Assembly (NCBI GenBank): GCA_964036315.1
Contig: OZ038488.1
Span: 64,755,909 to 64,819,908 of the forward strand
Direction of reading: 5' to 3'
Length of the DNA: 64,000 nucleotides
Source: Acanthosepion esculentum
Lineage: Eukaryota; Mollusca; Cephalopoda; Sepiida; Sepiidae
Part shown: positions 10,815-20,881 of the stretch, piece after piece
Position numbering within the stretch: position 1 is the stretch's first letter
Layout of the letters: each line of letters begins with the position of its first letter
Notes under the pieces: generated by a model
Seen by the model: the letters and a program-made list of their open reading frames with translations, nothing else
Database searches by the model: none
Told to the model about the DNA's origin: nothing
Position numbers and translations under genes: made by a program

Positions 10815-11400
10815 AAAATCTTCTTCTATGTGCTGTGTCCCTTTAGGAGGTTGCCCATCATGGATCTCCACAATTTCTTGTCCATTTCAGCTTTTAGTAA
10901 ATTTTGTCTTTTTGTTATCTCTCCTAAACTCTGTTCTGCCATCCATTTATACAAACTCGCCAGGTAGGTTATTGTTGTAATGGAATGCCCCACACTCCCT
11001 ATCGCCTATGTGGACTGGCTATATCAGTGGCTATATATAGTGAGCACAGAATATACCTGGGGCTTTTGCTTCGGGAATTACTAGCCTGCCACCTGATTCT
11101 CTGTCTTTCTGTAGTGTATTCTCTTTTACCATAAACCTATTTTCTTTCAACTACGCGCGTGTTGCTGTTCCTTCATTCAAGTACCACCTCTTTAAGGATA
11201 CAACAGTTATGCGTTGTTGTTTTCTGCCGCTCTTGCCTCCAATTTGTCCTGAGAGTATGCAATTTTCCAAGCCCTATTCCCGCATTATGTACCCTAGAAA
11301 TTTCAATTGTCTCTTAATTTATAAGTGCCCTTTTTGTTTTCTATTTACTTTTTAAAGGTGTAATTTTCCTTTGTTTTATATTATAGCTGTCCAAATGGAA
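10815..11400 (-). pseudogene. RTE-type LINE 3' end, interrupted by a solo LTR
   Basis: The segment 10821-10972 and its continuation from 11206 match the antisense 3' end of the RTE family seen at 51.1 and 56.4 kb. Recognisable blocks are the TTCTATGTGCTGTGTCCCTT end, the ATCCATTTATACAAACTCGC block and GTACCCTAGAAATTTCAATTG. Removing 10973-11205 plus one 5-bp repeat restores continuity. Confidence 0.75.
10973..11205. mobile_element. Solo LTR, 233 bp, with 5-bp target duplication
   Basis: The insert starts TGTTGTAATGG and ends GGATACAACA, so it has TG...CA ends with a 7-bp inverted repeat (TGTTGTA/TACAACA). The host sequence GTTAT is duplicated exactly at 10968-10972 and 11206-11210. A TATATATA box lies at about 11032. 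These are the marks of an LTR left by recombination of an LTR retrotransposon. It is not the LTR of the gypsy element at 22.9 kb. Element family and transcription direction are unknown. Confidence 0.85.
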
Positions 11401-11404
11401 CTTC

Positions 11405-11767
11405 TTTCTTGCTAATGGAATACGGATGGGATGAGAACGGTTCGCCCCTGAGTAAATGGCATGCGGTTCTCAGATGTAAATATCTGAACTAATATAACTA
11501 GGGAATGTAGCTCAGTAGAACTTTTTCCATGAAAACAGTAAGAGATTAGTGAGAGGCCTGCGACGTTGTGTCTGTCGGGAAGGGGTTGAGGGTGGAAAAT
11601 ATTTCATCGCCTACAGGGCTGCGTAAAAGCTTTATGAACTCTGTCAACGCTGAAAAGAGAGGATTGAGTAGCCTTAGTATTTTGCGTCTAATCTGAGCCT
11701 AGGGCTCTAAGCTAAGCGGATCAAAAGAGCTATGAGAATACCTTAAATATAAATAGCAGAATTTAAC
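11405..11767 (-). pseudogene. LINE 3' fragment
   Basis: Segments such as GGGTGGAAAATATTTCATCG, CTGCGTAAAAGC and GAGAGGATTGAGTAGCC align in order with the minus-strand LINE copies at 57.66 and 59.86 kb, where they encode the region after EYCCHIW. No frame remains open. From 11592 it belongs to the left arm of the inverted duplication. Confidence 0.6.
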
Positions 11768-12172
11768 GTGAAATGTCAGTCAGTTATGTGACATGCGTGA
11801 TACACGCTTAGGCGATCATGTATCTTTCGATACATGACTGACGAGGCAGATTTTTTTCCCGTAGTAGGTTGCCATTTCTTTCTGCAGTAGACCAGTTGCC
11901 ATCCAAGACTACAGAACCCAGTCTGTCCTGCTATTTACCCATAGCTGGGAGGAGAAGAAGAGGATCATACCTTTCCCAAGGGTATTAGCACGTAAGTGAA
12001 TGGAATGGATTCGACTGGAATTTGAACTCGGCTCTCCGATTCCTCAGTCCATTACTACACCATGCCTCAGTGAAATGTAGTCTATTTAAATGTCTTAACA
12101 GTAAAGAGCATTCATGCTTCACCAGTGATAAACAGAATTCTTATTTCTAAAGCAAAATAATTAAACAGTTTT
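11592..12172. repeat. Inverted duplication, left arm
   Basis: This arm is the reverse complement of 17024-17553. It contains a LINE fragment, a SINE with its target duplications, and about 100 bp of the LINE-flanking unique sequence (ending near CTTATTTCTAAAGCAAAATA). The right arm is shorter because of deletions in the SINE. Confidence 0.85.
11777..12069 (-). mobile_element. tRNA-derived SINE with 9-bp target duplication, minus strand
   Basis: The SINE is flanked by GTGAAATGT at 11768-11776 and 12070-12078. Minus-strand order: degraded head, B-box region GAGTTCAAATTCCAGTCG, GCTAATACCCTTGGGAAAGG, a pyrimidine-rich block, CAGCTATGGGTAAATAGCAG, and the 3' hairpin made by ATGTATCTTTCGATACAT. 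The same SINE at the same site is present in the right arm. Confidence 0.85.
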
Positions 12173-12419
12173 TTAATCTGTTCTCATGAAGAGTGATCGC
12201 GGGGGAAAAAACCTCATCTGATCGGTTAATTTCTAAGGAAGCCTGATTGTTCTTCCATTAGGGCTAATGAGTTTTTGGGTGCTGACATCTCCAAAATCGA
12301 TATGTGTACTCTCCTCCCGAAAATCTTCGTATTGATTGAAGCGGATGTAAAACGTAATGGTCTGTAGGACCTTACTTTTCTTGATATATACAATCGAAAT
12401 ATAAGACGCCATGTTGCAT

Positions 12420-13090
12420 CGCCGGACTAGCATTGCTGATATACTACAGATCAATTTGTGAATTTTAGGTTTACTAAATGAAACAAGTATAACAATTTCA
12501 ATCCTGGGAAGTGTTTTAACAGAGGACGGAAAGTGCAACACTGAAATCCGAAGTCGCGCTGGAATAGTGAAAGATGCCTTTCAAAAGCCAAGTAAAATAT
12601 TAAGAAACAAAAAAAATTCGTTAGAAATAAAGAAACTAGTACTGAAATGTTATGTAATATCAGTCCTCCTATATGACAGGAATGCTGGGCAATCTCTTCA
12701 CATATTAGAAACAACAGGAACTTGAAGCAACAGAAATGTCGTGCTAGAGAAGGATGCTGAGAACACCATGGACCAAACAAGGTAGCAACGACGAAGTTTT
12801 AGAGGAAATGGAAACAAAATGGACACGTATACTTAACATTAGGAAGAGACAGTTGAAATTTCTAGGGCACGTAATGAATAAAGGTCTGGAAAATTTGATA
12901 GTCACAGCAGAGATTGAAGGCAAGAGATACAGAGGAAAACAAAGCATAGCGAACTTGAGTAAATGGATGTCGGAGCAAGTTTTTATGAGAGATAACTAAA
13001 AGACAAAAGTTATTAAGTGCTACAAAGGACAGGAAATTGTGGAGAGCCATGACCGCCAACGTTCTGCAGGGACACATCACATAGAAGTAT
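12420..13090 (+). pseudogene. RTE-type LINE 3' end, plus strand
   Basis: The plus frame 12754-12999 reads LRTPWTKQGSNDEVLEEMET, RILNIRKRQLKFLGHVMNKG, and IEGKRYRGKQ with LSKWMSEQ, the conserved C-terminus after the RT domain of the RTE family. The upstream 12420-12750 part is recognisable only as patches (a decayed KFKYLGSVLT region and QELEATEM). A stop follows at 12997-12999. The 3' end (KVIKCYKGQEIVESHD) lies in the same region after that stop. Confidence 0.8.
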
Positions 13091-13458
13091 CGCAATGTTT
13101 ACGCCTTTCCATCCTACCTTCATTCTAATTGTTCGTTCGTTGCCTTTTGACATCTAACCAACGAGTATACCGATTTGTTCATTGTCTCCGTTCATTTTCA
13201 CTCGCTTTATACGTAAACATATTTATTTTTACTTTCACCTTATATTTTTTGTGGGTTAAGGTTTAATCGAATTTTCTTACTTTTTATATTCCTTTCTTTC
13301 AAGCTCACTTTTCCTTCTCTTTTTCTCATTCCTCCTCATTTAGTATATTTCTTGGTCATAAAACGTAACTGATTCCAGCTCTGAAAGACTGGAGATCTGG
13401 CAGATACTAAACCCTGAACGAACATCCATTTAAACAAGTAGAATCATATAATAAATAA
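13091..13458. other. Unassigned T-rich stretch
   Basis: T-rich without ORFs or recognised repeats. Confidence 0.4.
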
Positions 13459-13525
13459 TTTATAAAATCCACAGAGAAGTGTAACAGTTACATTTACTGT
13501 TACCCTTCTCTGTAGAATTTATAAA
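13459..13525. repeat. Short near-perfect hairpin
   Basis: A left strand (ACAGAGAAGTGTAACAG, 13471-13487) pairs with CTGTTACCCTTCTCTGT (13497-13513) with one mismatch across a 9-base loop. The pairing extends outward through TTTATAAA on both sides. The total is about 29 paired positions in 67 bp. Confidence 0.75.
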
Positions 13526-14200
13526 TCTACCAAATACTCTGTAGTGCCATGATCAGTATGGATATCACAATGAATAGTATATTCATACGATATCTTCCGT
13601 AGTAACTTAGATATTTATTTACTATGCTTAGTCAGTCTCATGGAACAAGAGAAGTTGAAACTTTATTCAGCCAATTTCCAGACGTAGGCATGCTTGCTTT
13701 GAAAATATTAATTCGTAAACATGACTTTTTCTAGTATTCGGTCACCAAGCCCTGGATACGGTGAAAAATAGACAATTACCTCAGTTAGCAGAACAAGGCT
13801 CCAAAATTTAAATAAATCTGGTGCAAAGGCTTATAGTAGGGAATGGAGGTTAGAAATAATAAGTTAACTAAAAAAGATATATTCTTGCACAGGTCCAACC
13901 TACCTACCTTTAAAGGCAGTAATCGAATGCCTGACTTTTACCCGGCTCAAACATAGTCTATCATCATCACAGAGAAATATGCAACTATCTTAAGCATCAA
14001 GCAGGCCCTACAGCGAAATTGTATTTCTTTACCTTTCCAGGAGGCAAAATATGGCATAATATCTTTTAATTCGGCTACTCACGGGCTTATGAATGATGAG
14101 TGTCTTCAGATAATGTTTATTTGCAACAGCATTTTCTACAGGCATCAGGTTGGCCTTTTGAGATTATTTCGTTAGTAAAATATGGAACAGTTGTCTGAGA
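13526..14200. other. Unassigned stretch
   Basis: No coding signal or named repeat. Confidence 0.4.
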
Positions 14201-14343
14201 GATGGGTACTCTGGTTCTAGGGTCAATACTTATTTTATAGATTTTCAATCATGAATGACGAGAAGGCACCAGAAAAGCCATACCGTATAGAAATATGATA
14301 GTCTCAGACTGAGATATAAAGAGAAAGAGAGTGACTGACAGAC
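14201..14343. repeat. Direct repeat, copy 1
   Basis: Shares GGGTCAATACT, TTTTATAG, CAGAAAAGCCATAC and AGTCTCAGACTGAGATA in order with 14768-14903. Both copies end in a purine-rich stretch followed by a GATA array. Confidence 0.85.
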
Positions 14344-14368
14344 AAAGACAGACTACGATTGAAAAGCG

Positions 14369-14370
<2 letters not shown>

Positions 14371-14427
<57 letters not shown>
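14371..14427. repeat. (GATA)n microsatellite
   Basis: About 57 bp of uninterrupted GATA. Confidence 0.95.
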
Positions 14428-14429
<2 letters not shown>

Positions 14430-14767
14430 TTTCTTGGAAATGTTTAGAAACACGGCCAAAAGATCATGATAAATAAAACCTTTTCAACAATTGAATTAAT
14501 TGAACTGATTTTATCAGCGTTTTTAACAAATGTTGAGTATGTTTTTTTTTTTAATTCTCAAAATGCATGAGATGAAATATTAGAATGGTTTTAATTCAGA
14601 TAATTGGAAAATGTTCGGATGATGACAAAGTTTTACTTCATTTCACTTACGAACAGTCGAGGAAATGCTGTAATGGCTTCTTATAGTTTAATTGTAAAGT
14701 ACACTTGGTTTGGAAGCGGTTCTTAAGATTTAAAAATATAGTAAAATATCGAGCGACTGCCTGAGTG
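14428..14767. other. Unassigned spacer between direct repeats
   Basis: AT-rich and not recognised. It separates the two copies of the 14.2/14.8-kb direct repeat. Confidence 0.4.
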
Positions 14768-14903
14768 ATGTGTATCTTGGATCTAGGGTCAATACTCATT
14801 TTATAGGTTTCCAATCAAGAATGGCGAGAAAGCATCAGAAAAGCCATACTGTATAGAAATATGAGAGTCTCAGACTGAGATAGAAAGAGAGAGGTGGAGA
14901 AAG
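14768..14903. repeat. Direct repeat, copy 2
   Basis: Second copy of the 14201-14343 unit, 567 bp downstream, again followed by a GATA array. Confidence 0.85.
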
Positions 14904-14943
14904 AAAGAGAAACTGATATTTTGGAAGATAGATTTTTAAAACC

Positions 14944-14945
<2 letters not shown>

Positions 14946-14982
<37 letters not shown>

Positions 14983-15017
14983 TGAACAGAACGAGATACA
15001 TAGATATGAACAGAACG

Positions 15018-15066
<49 letters not shown>

Positions 15067-15076
15067 TGAACAGAAC

Positions 15077-15146
<70 letters not shown>

Positions 15147-15217
15147 TGAACAGAACGAGATAGATAGATATGAACAGAACGAGATAGATAGATAGATAGA
15201 TAGATATGAACAGAACG

Positions 15218-15250
<33 letters not shown>

Positions 15251-15305
15251 TGAACAGAACGAGATAGATATGAACAGAACGAGATAGATAGATATGAACA
15301 GAACG

Positions 15306-15366
<61 letters not shown>

Positions 15367-15392
15367 TGAACAGAACGAGATTGATAGATATG
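14946..15392. repeat. GATA array with a conserved interruption
   Basis: GATA runs of varying length are separated about ten times by the same spacer TGAACAGAACGAGA (one copy has AACAAGA). The purity of the spacer against variable GATA length shows that array units with the spacer have been copied. The long YLSI-type open frames on the minus strand (153-223 codons) are translations of this array and not genes. Confidence 0.95.
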
Positions 15393-15404
15393 AACACGGT
15401 GGAG

Positions 15405-15665
15405 GCACGGTGGAGTAATGGATATTGGCTCGGATTGAGGAATCGGAGAGCCTTGTTCGAATTCCAGTCGAATCCATTGCATTCATTTACGTGCTAATAT
15501 GAATCCTCTTCTTCCTCCCCCAGCAATGGGTTCTATAGCCTTGGATGGCAACTAGTCTATCGCAAGAAGAAATGGCAATCTACTTCGGGAAAAATCTGCC
15601 TCGTCAATCATGTATCGAAAGATGAGTGTATATCACGCATGCCACATAACTGAACTGAGATATGA
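15405..15665 (+). mobile_element. tRNA-derived SINE, plus strand
   Basis: Starts GGAGGCACGGTGGAGTAATG (A box within GGTGGAGTAATGG) with a B box in GTTCGAATTCC at about 15458. The body includes CCTTGGATGGCAACTAGTCT and GAAATGGCAATCTACT, and it ends CACGCATGCCACATAACTGA. It is the best plus-strand guide to the family, despite small internal deletions. Confidence 0.85.
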
Positions 15666-16320
15666 ACTGAATGATATCCTGTCACTGAAAAACTGTTATT
15701 TTATGTGCAGTGATATAACACCGATACCAACCCGCATAAAAAAAGTTACGAAGTACAGGAAGAGAGAGACATGATCCCTCATATAAAAGAAGGATTCTTT
15801 TATTAAATACAAACCTTACTAGATATTAAATACGCCTTAACCTATGTCGAAAAGTTAGTATCTAGAAAGAAATTATTTTTATCACCCTATTCTCTCTGGC
15901 GGATATTCAAGCTGCTAGGCATTTGCGGAGATCATTGTTAATTTGTGATGTCCAAACTGTCATTACTACTTCTGTCTGGTTATTTATACTGTTGATTTTC
16001 ATTTATACAATCATTCTTTTCATAATATCCTAGAGATCCCATATCAAACTGAGGTCCGATGAGTTGGACGGCTACACCAAGACTTCGATATCTTGATACT
16101 GAAACCATTTTTTTTACACATGTAGCTATAAGACATACGCAAACAATTATTTTTTATGAAAATGGTACTCATGAATAATAATATGTAATAGGATAATGGA
16201 TAGTTCTTATCAGTTAAGTCTGCTACTGGGAAACTTACTTCACTGTATCGAGCAAGACAGTTTTTTTTGTTTTTTCGACAGAATCTATCTTGCACCTTCC
16301 GAAGTTTCATTCGTCCATAC
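15666..16320. other. Unassigned stretch
   Basis: No gene. Short open frames around 16044-16423 on both strands are not conserved in appearance, except the LINE part from 16321. Confidence 0.4.
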
Positions 16321-16770
16321 ATCGAATATTTTTATCACATCTGATCTGGTGCTTCTGCTCTGTATCTGGAGATTAGTGACAAAATCTAAAGAAGAACTTG
16401 CAATATCATCGATCCAGACTTGACATTTAGGTTTCAATTACTTTTCCACCGCTGTAACTTAGCTTCTATAAATAGTTTCATGTTAATTGTTCTGAGAAGT
16501 TTTAATTTTTGGTACCACGACTTCATGAATTTAAGCGCAGTACTAGATTCGCAGCCAGGTCTCATCGTTTTACTGTTAATATATGCTGCATGGAACCGTA
16601 AGTTCTATACTAATAGTTTTTTCTCTCGCACTTCTTGCTTGTGAAACTCTCTTCTGACTACTTGCTTTTCTGTCAACTCCGATCTTCAAAAATTTAAATG
16701 CAACATCAATCTTCATCTTGAATCCTGTTCATTTTGTCCTTTCTCCTCAATAATGTTTTTCTCAGATTCT
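16321..16770 (+). pseudogene. Jockey/CR1-type LINE C-terminus, plus strand
   Basis: Broken frames read SDLVLLLCIWRLVTKSKEEL (a diverged GAPAIYLEILDKIQRR region), a CNLAS block, DFMNLSAVLDSQPGL, and NRKFYTNSFFSRTSCL, which parallels SRTSRMWNSL at 0.9 kb. Frameshifts separate all blocks. Confidence 0.65.
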
Positions 16771-16783
16771 CTCTGTCAGTGTA

Positions 16784-17015
16784 TTAGCACGTAAGTAATG
16801 TAATGGATTCGACTGGAATTCGAACTCGGATCTCCGATTGAGGAATCGGTGAGCCGATTGTGGAATCTGTGAGCCGAGTTTGAATTCCAGTCAAATCCAT
16901 TACATTCACTTACGTGCTAATACATTTGGGAAAGGTATGAATCCTCTTCTCCACTCAGCTATGGATAAATAGCATGACAGACCGGGCTCTATAGCCTTGG
17001 ATGGCAACTAGTCTA
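16784..17015 (+). mobile_element. Palindromic SINE (head-to-head fusion)
   Basis: The minus-strand SINE segment ATTAGCACGTAAG to GATCTCCGATTG (16785-16840) meets the same segment in plus orientation (about 16860-16922, ending CACTTACGTGCTAATAC). This makes a roughly 60-bp inverted repeat centred on the B-box region. The plus SINE body then continues to TTGGATGGCAACTAGTCTAC. Confidence 0.8.
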
Positions 17016-17125
17016 CAAAATAAAAGCTGTTTGATTATTTTGATTTAGAAATAAGAATTCTATTTATCACTGATGAAGCATAAATGCTCTTTACTGTTAA
17101 AACATTTAAATAGACTACATTTCAC

Positions 17126-17388
17126 GGTGGAGTAATGGATAGCGGTTTGGATTGAGGAATTCCAGTCGAATCTGTTACATTCACTTACGCTTGGGAAAGG
17201 TATGAATCCTCTTCTTCTCCTCCCAGCTATGGGTAAATAGCAAGACAGACTGGGTTGCCTTGCATGGTAAAGGTCTACTGTAGAAAGAAATGGCAACCTA
17301 CTACGGGAAAAAAATCTGCCTCGTCGATCATGCATCGAAAGATACATGATCGCCTAAGCCTGTATCACGCATGGAACATAACTGACTG
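17126..17388 (+). mobile_element. tRNA-derived SINE with 9-bp target duplication, plus strand
   Basis: Flanked by ACATTTCAC at 17117-17125 and 17389-17397, the same target as the SINE in the left arm. It begins GGTGGAGTAATGGATAGCGG. A deletion removes the B-box stretch between the head and CCAGTCGAATC, so this copy cannot direct pol III transcription. Confidence 0.85.
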
Positions 17389-17397
17389 ACATTTCAC

Positions 17398-17553
17398 GTT
17401 AAATTCTGCTCTTTTGATCCACTTAGCTTAGAGCACTAGGCTCAGATTAGACGCAAAATACTAAGGCTACTCAATCCTCTCTTTTCAGCGTTGACAGAGT
17501 TCATAAAGCTTTTACGCAGCCCTGTAGGCGATGAAATATTTTCCACCCTGACT
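17398..17553 (+). pseudogene. LINE fragment in the right arm
   Basis: Same LINE piece as 11592-11767 in opposite orientation (GGCTACTCAATCCTCTC, GCTTTTACGCAG, GGCGATGAAATATTTTCC). No open frame. Confidence 0.6.
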
Positions 17554-17996
17554 GACTGGCTGACAGTAACTCCTTGTGTCTCAATGGCTTTATCGCCTTG
17601 TTTGGGGCGAAATGATTAAAAACAAAAAGGAAAAAATTAACATTTTGCGCACAATGAAACAATGCAGTATTTTTTTAAAATGAAACATTGCACATTCAAG
17701 ATTTTGGAGAACGGTTTTCAAACTTTGGGAGTCGCCGTACATTAGGCAAGCCGACAGCCGAAGCTTTACGTTTGCATGTGCAGCATGCATTAATCGACTG
17801 CGGACATGATTCAACTTAAATGAACATTTGACTTTTTGAAATCCGGTCAAAGCGAGGAATGTAAACAGTTAATGAGCTGCAGGAAAATCCCTTGGCTCAC
17901 TAGTTGGGAAGAAAGTTAATGACAGTTAAGGGAAATACTTAATTCCCTATCTCTTTTACTCATTCTCCGCTTTCTCTTTGTTCGACCAGTGATCTA
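17554..17996. other. Unassigned stretch
   Basis: A minus-strand frame of 86 codons (17850-17590) resembles nothing I know and has no visible splice context. No gene is called. Confidence 0.4.
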
Positions 17997-18066
17997 TCTA
18001 TCTATCTGCAATTTTGCACATATTTATCTATTGATCTATCATTCTATTTATCTATCATTCTACTCA

Positions 18067-18119
<53 letters not shown>

Positions 18120-18173
18120 CCATTTCTATCTATATATCAAAGTCAGTTCCTATTTATCTACCTAAGTCAGTTC

Positions 18174-18209
<36 letters not shown>

Positions 18210-18376
18210 AATTCTGCTCGGATCTATCTATCTGTCTAACTATTTATCTAAAATTCTGTTCGTATCTATCAAACAATCTATCATTCTACTCATATCTATC
18301 TATCTATCTATCTATCTGTAATTTTGCACATATTTATCTATTGATCTATCTTTCTATTTATCTATCATTCTACTTA

Positions 18377-18413
<37 letters not shown>

Positions 18414-18467
18414 CCGTTTCTATCTATATATCAAAGTCAGTTCCTATCTATCTACCTAAGTCAGTTC

Positions 18468-18519
<52 letters not shown>

Positions 18520-18530
18520 AATTCTGCTCG

Positions 18531-18571
<41 letters not shown>

Positions 18572-18630
18572 GTTTAACTATTTATCTAACATTCTGTTCG
18601 TATCTATCAAACAATCTATCATTCTACTCA

Positions 18631-18679
<49 letters not shown>

Positions 18680-18780
18680 CAGTTCATATCTATCTATAAT
18701 TCTGCTCATATCTATCTATTTATTTATCTATTATTCGAGTCATATCTATCTATCTATCTATCTATCTATCTAAGTGGCAT
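17997..18780. repeat. TATC array with a 310-bp higher-order unit
   Basis: TATC runs are broken by a fixed series of interruptions: ATTTTGCACATATTTATC, CATTCTACTCATATC, AAAGTCAGTTCCTATC, AATTCTGCTCG and ATTCTGTTCGTATC. The series appears twice (from about 18006 and about 18315), so a unit of about 310 bp was duplicated in tandem. A partial third set follows. Confidence 0.9.
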
Positions 18781-19239
18781 CATTTCTATCTTTTTAAATT
18801 TTCATATCTATCTATATACATATGAATATCTATGTATCTGTTTGTGTGAATGTACGTGGATATAGTAGTCCGACTGAAAGAACTTCAATAATAATGATAA
18901 TAAAAAGATTAATATTTATTATATATTATTCGGGCTTTAGACCAATTAGAAGCGTGATGAAAAAAATCTTAATTTTCGGACACGCCTTTGTCCTTTCTCA
19001 ACGAGAGATAAAATGGAGTTTAACTTTTTGGGGGGAATTTTTTCCCGCGTGTGTCATATTATTGATGGAATCTAGAATTTTGGGATAATTGTCTGCCACG
19101 ATTTGGGCTGTGGAGGGTTTTTAGATGGCGTTTTGTGGAGACTGTGTTCAGTGAGTAGGCCTAAATTCCTATTTAAACCTAGAATTTATGTAAAAAAAAA
19201 TCTATTGTCTATCATACATACATACATGCATAGAGACAA
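18781..19239. other. Spacer with one shared repeat fragment
   Basis: The part about 18945-19015 (GGACACGCCTTTGTCC, CTCAACGAGAGATAAAAT) resembles the loop of the foldback at 48.9 kb (GGACACACCTCTGTCC, ACCAACGAGATCTGAAAT). The rest is unassigned. Confidence 0.5.
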
Positions 19240-19263
19240 ATGCACACAAACATACACATACAT

Positions 19264-19312
<49 letters not shown>

Positions 19313-19500
19313 TTTGTTCGTATCTATGTATATCAGTTTGTTCATATCTTACTTTATATTTATCTATCTCACGTTGCTATGTCTGTTTATATCTCTATGT
19401 TCATATCTATCTATCTATCTATCTGTCTGTCTGTCTATCTTTCTATCTATCTGTTTGTCTGTCTATCTATCTGTCTGTCTGTCTGTGTTTCTCTATATGG
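19240..19500. repeat. Compound CA/TA/TATC microsatellite
   Basis: CA-type repeat, TA tract (19276-19309), then TATC/TGTC runs with TTTGTTCGTATCTATG-type interruptions like those at 18.6 kb. Long overlapping open frames here are repeat translations. Confidence 0.9.
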
Positions 19501-20220
19501 TTTTTTTCTTTTAGCAATATGTATATTATCATTATCTACATTCGTCCCCTAATCCTCTCCTTTCCTCGCTCAGTGCGTCCGAAATATCCTTTATCGATTT
19601 TACTCTCTTTCAATGTCTCTTTCTTTACTTTTTTTTTACTAGTTTTCCATTCAGCTTCTCTTTCTTTCCTTATTTTTCATTTATCTTTTCCATTTATTCA
19701 TTCTCTATCGTCTACAACGATAATTCCTTTAAAAAAATATTTCCCTTACGCATTTCTTTCTTTTCTTAAAATTAATTAATCGATATCACGCTAAAGTGTA
19801 TTTCTTTCCTTATATCTACCACCTAACTTCCACCCCCCCCCTCTCTCTCTCTCGCTATCTCTTTTCATTCTTTTGTCTTTTCTCAATATGACGCCGACCA
19901 CCTGCTTGTCGATTTACGCTCTCTCTGTTTCCTCTTTCTTTCTAACTAGTCTAATCTTTAAGCATCACTTTGTCTGCTTATCTCTTTCTTTCTTTTCTTC
20001 ACTTCCTGTTTTTCTATATCGTCTGCTCATCTCATCTCTTCTCTAATTTCTTCTCTTCTGGTTTCCCCTTTTTTAGATCCGTTTTTCTATCGCTTTCTTT
20101 TTTTATTTTATATTCACACCATTCCTTTCAACGTCCACATTTTCTGATTCTCTCCGCCTCCGTCCACCCTCTCAGCCTATGTTATATCTCCTCCCTTCGT
20201 CACATATCTTTCTCTCGTTC
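19501..20220. other. Pyrimidine-rich stretch
   Basis: The plus strand is dominated by C and T with TTTC and TCTCTC runs for about 700 bp, ending just before the CpG-rich segment. Open frames follow from the skew. No gene was recognised. Confidence 0.6.
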
Positions 20221-20820
20221 CACCTGCACCCGCTCTCGCGATCGTCTGTCTTCCCGCTTTTCACAAAGAGTGAACATCACGTGACTACTACTAATAAAGA
20301 ACGTGCCGAGGTGAGAATGTCGAGAGTTGAGGACAACTGTAAAATGTATCACTGTAATGGCGATGGTGGGAAAGAAACAGTGTCAAATTTGGTTGTAAAG
20401 CTGGGAAAGAGTTCGCTGCTTGTAGCAGTTTCGCGTGGAAGGAGAGATGGTTGGATGGGCTGTCGGAACTCTGATATGACCTGTTTCGACCGCGAGTTCG
20501 GGATGTGTCAAGTGGCGATGGTCGACCGGTGGAGCAAATGGGGCTACGATCGAGTCCCGAGGGGAAATAATGGCTGCTTTTTCGATTTGGGCCGATGCCA
20601 AAAAGGGAAAGGACCCTAGAAATTGGGGAACAGAGACGAAAAGAAATATATATTTGCAAGTAAACCCGAAGCGTAGCGCGAACCAACCAACCAATTCCAA
20701 TTAGTTAATGCGTGTCCGGTGTGAACGGTAGGCCGGGGGCAAAATGTCCAAAGGTGTTATCAGGATCATAGCATCCCGGCCAAAATCGGTTTCGGACAAA
20801 TTTAGCAACAGATTGTTAAG
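20221..20820. promoter_or_regulatory. CpG-rich, low-repeat segment; possible regulatory or promoter region
   Basis: By hand count about 38 CpG dinucleotides occur in 600 bp, far above the surrounding AT-rich DNA. A CACGTG E-box lies at about 20278-20283. Overlapping open frames of 105-146 codons exist on both strands but none looks like a known protein. No TA-type microsatellite or known repeat interrupts it. It could be the edge of a host gene promoter or simply an unrecognised low-copy repeat. The regulatory reading is inference. Confidence 0.35.
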
Positions 20821-20881
20821 CCAATCGTTTTGTGGTGTTAACTAATCGAAAGCTGCATATTTCTGTTACTATTCTCGAAGT

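Larger units (their letters stand above)
17024..17553. repeat. Inverted duplication, right arm
   Basis: Reverse complement of 11592-12172. In order it holds the AGAAATAAGAATTC flank, GCTCTTTACTGTTAA, target duplication, SINE, target duplication, and the LINE fragment ending AAATATTTTCCACCCT. The arms are 4.85 kb apart. Confidence 0.85.

Noticed and set aside
14946..15392. CRISPR-like pattern of repeats and spacers
   Set aside because: Here the 'spacer' is constant and the 'repeat' is GATA of variable length, the reverse of a CRISPR array, in a eukaryotic setting.
14815..15486. Long minus-strand ORFs of up to 223 codons rich in YLSI
   Set aside because: They are translations of the GATA array and appear in three frames at once.
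17071..17100. CTGATGAAGCATAAATGCTC hairpin as a further hammerhead core
   Set aside because: The required GAA after the hairpin is missing (CTTTAC), also in the inverted copy at 12.1 kb.
19103..19779. Plus-strand ORFs of 149-179 codons
   Set aside because: They run through CA, TA and TATC repeats and pyrimidine-rich DNA with no domain or codon signal.
20179..20700. Overlapping ORFs of 105-146 codons on both strands of the CpG-rich segment
   Set aside because: No family resemblance and equal openness on both strands; CpG-rich DNA lacks stop codons by composition. Only the segment itself is reported.
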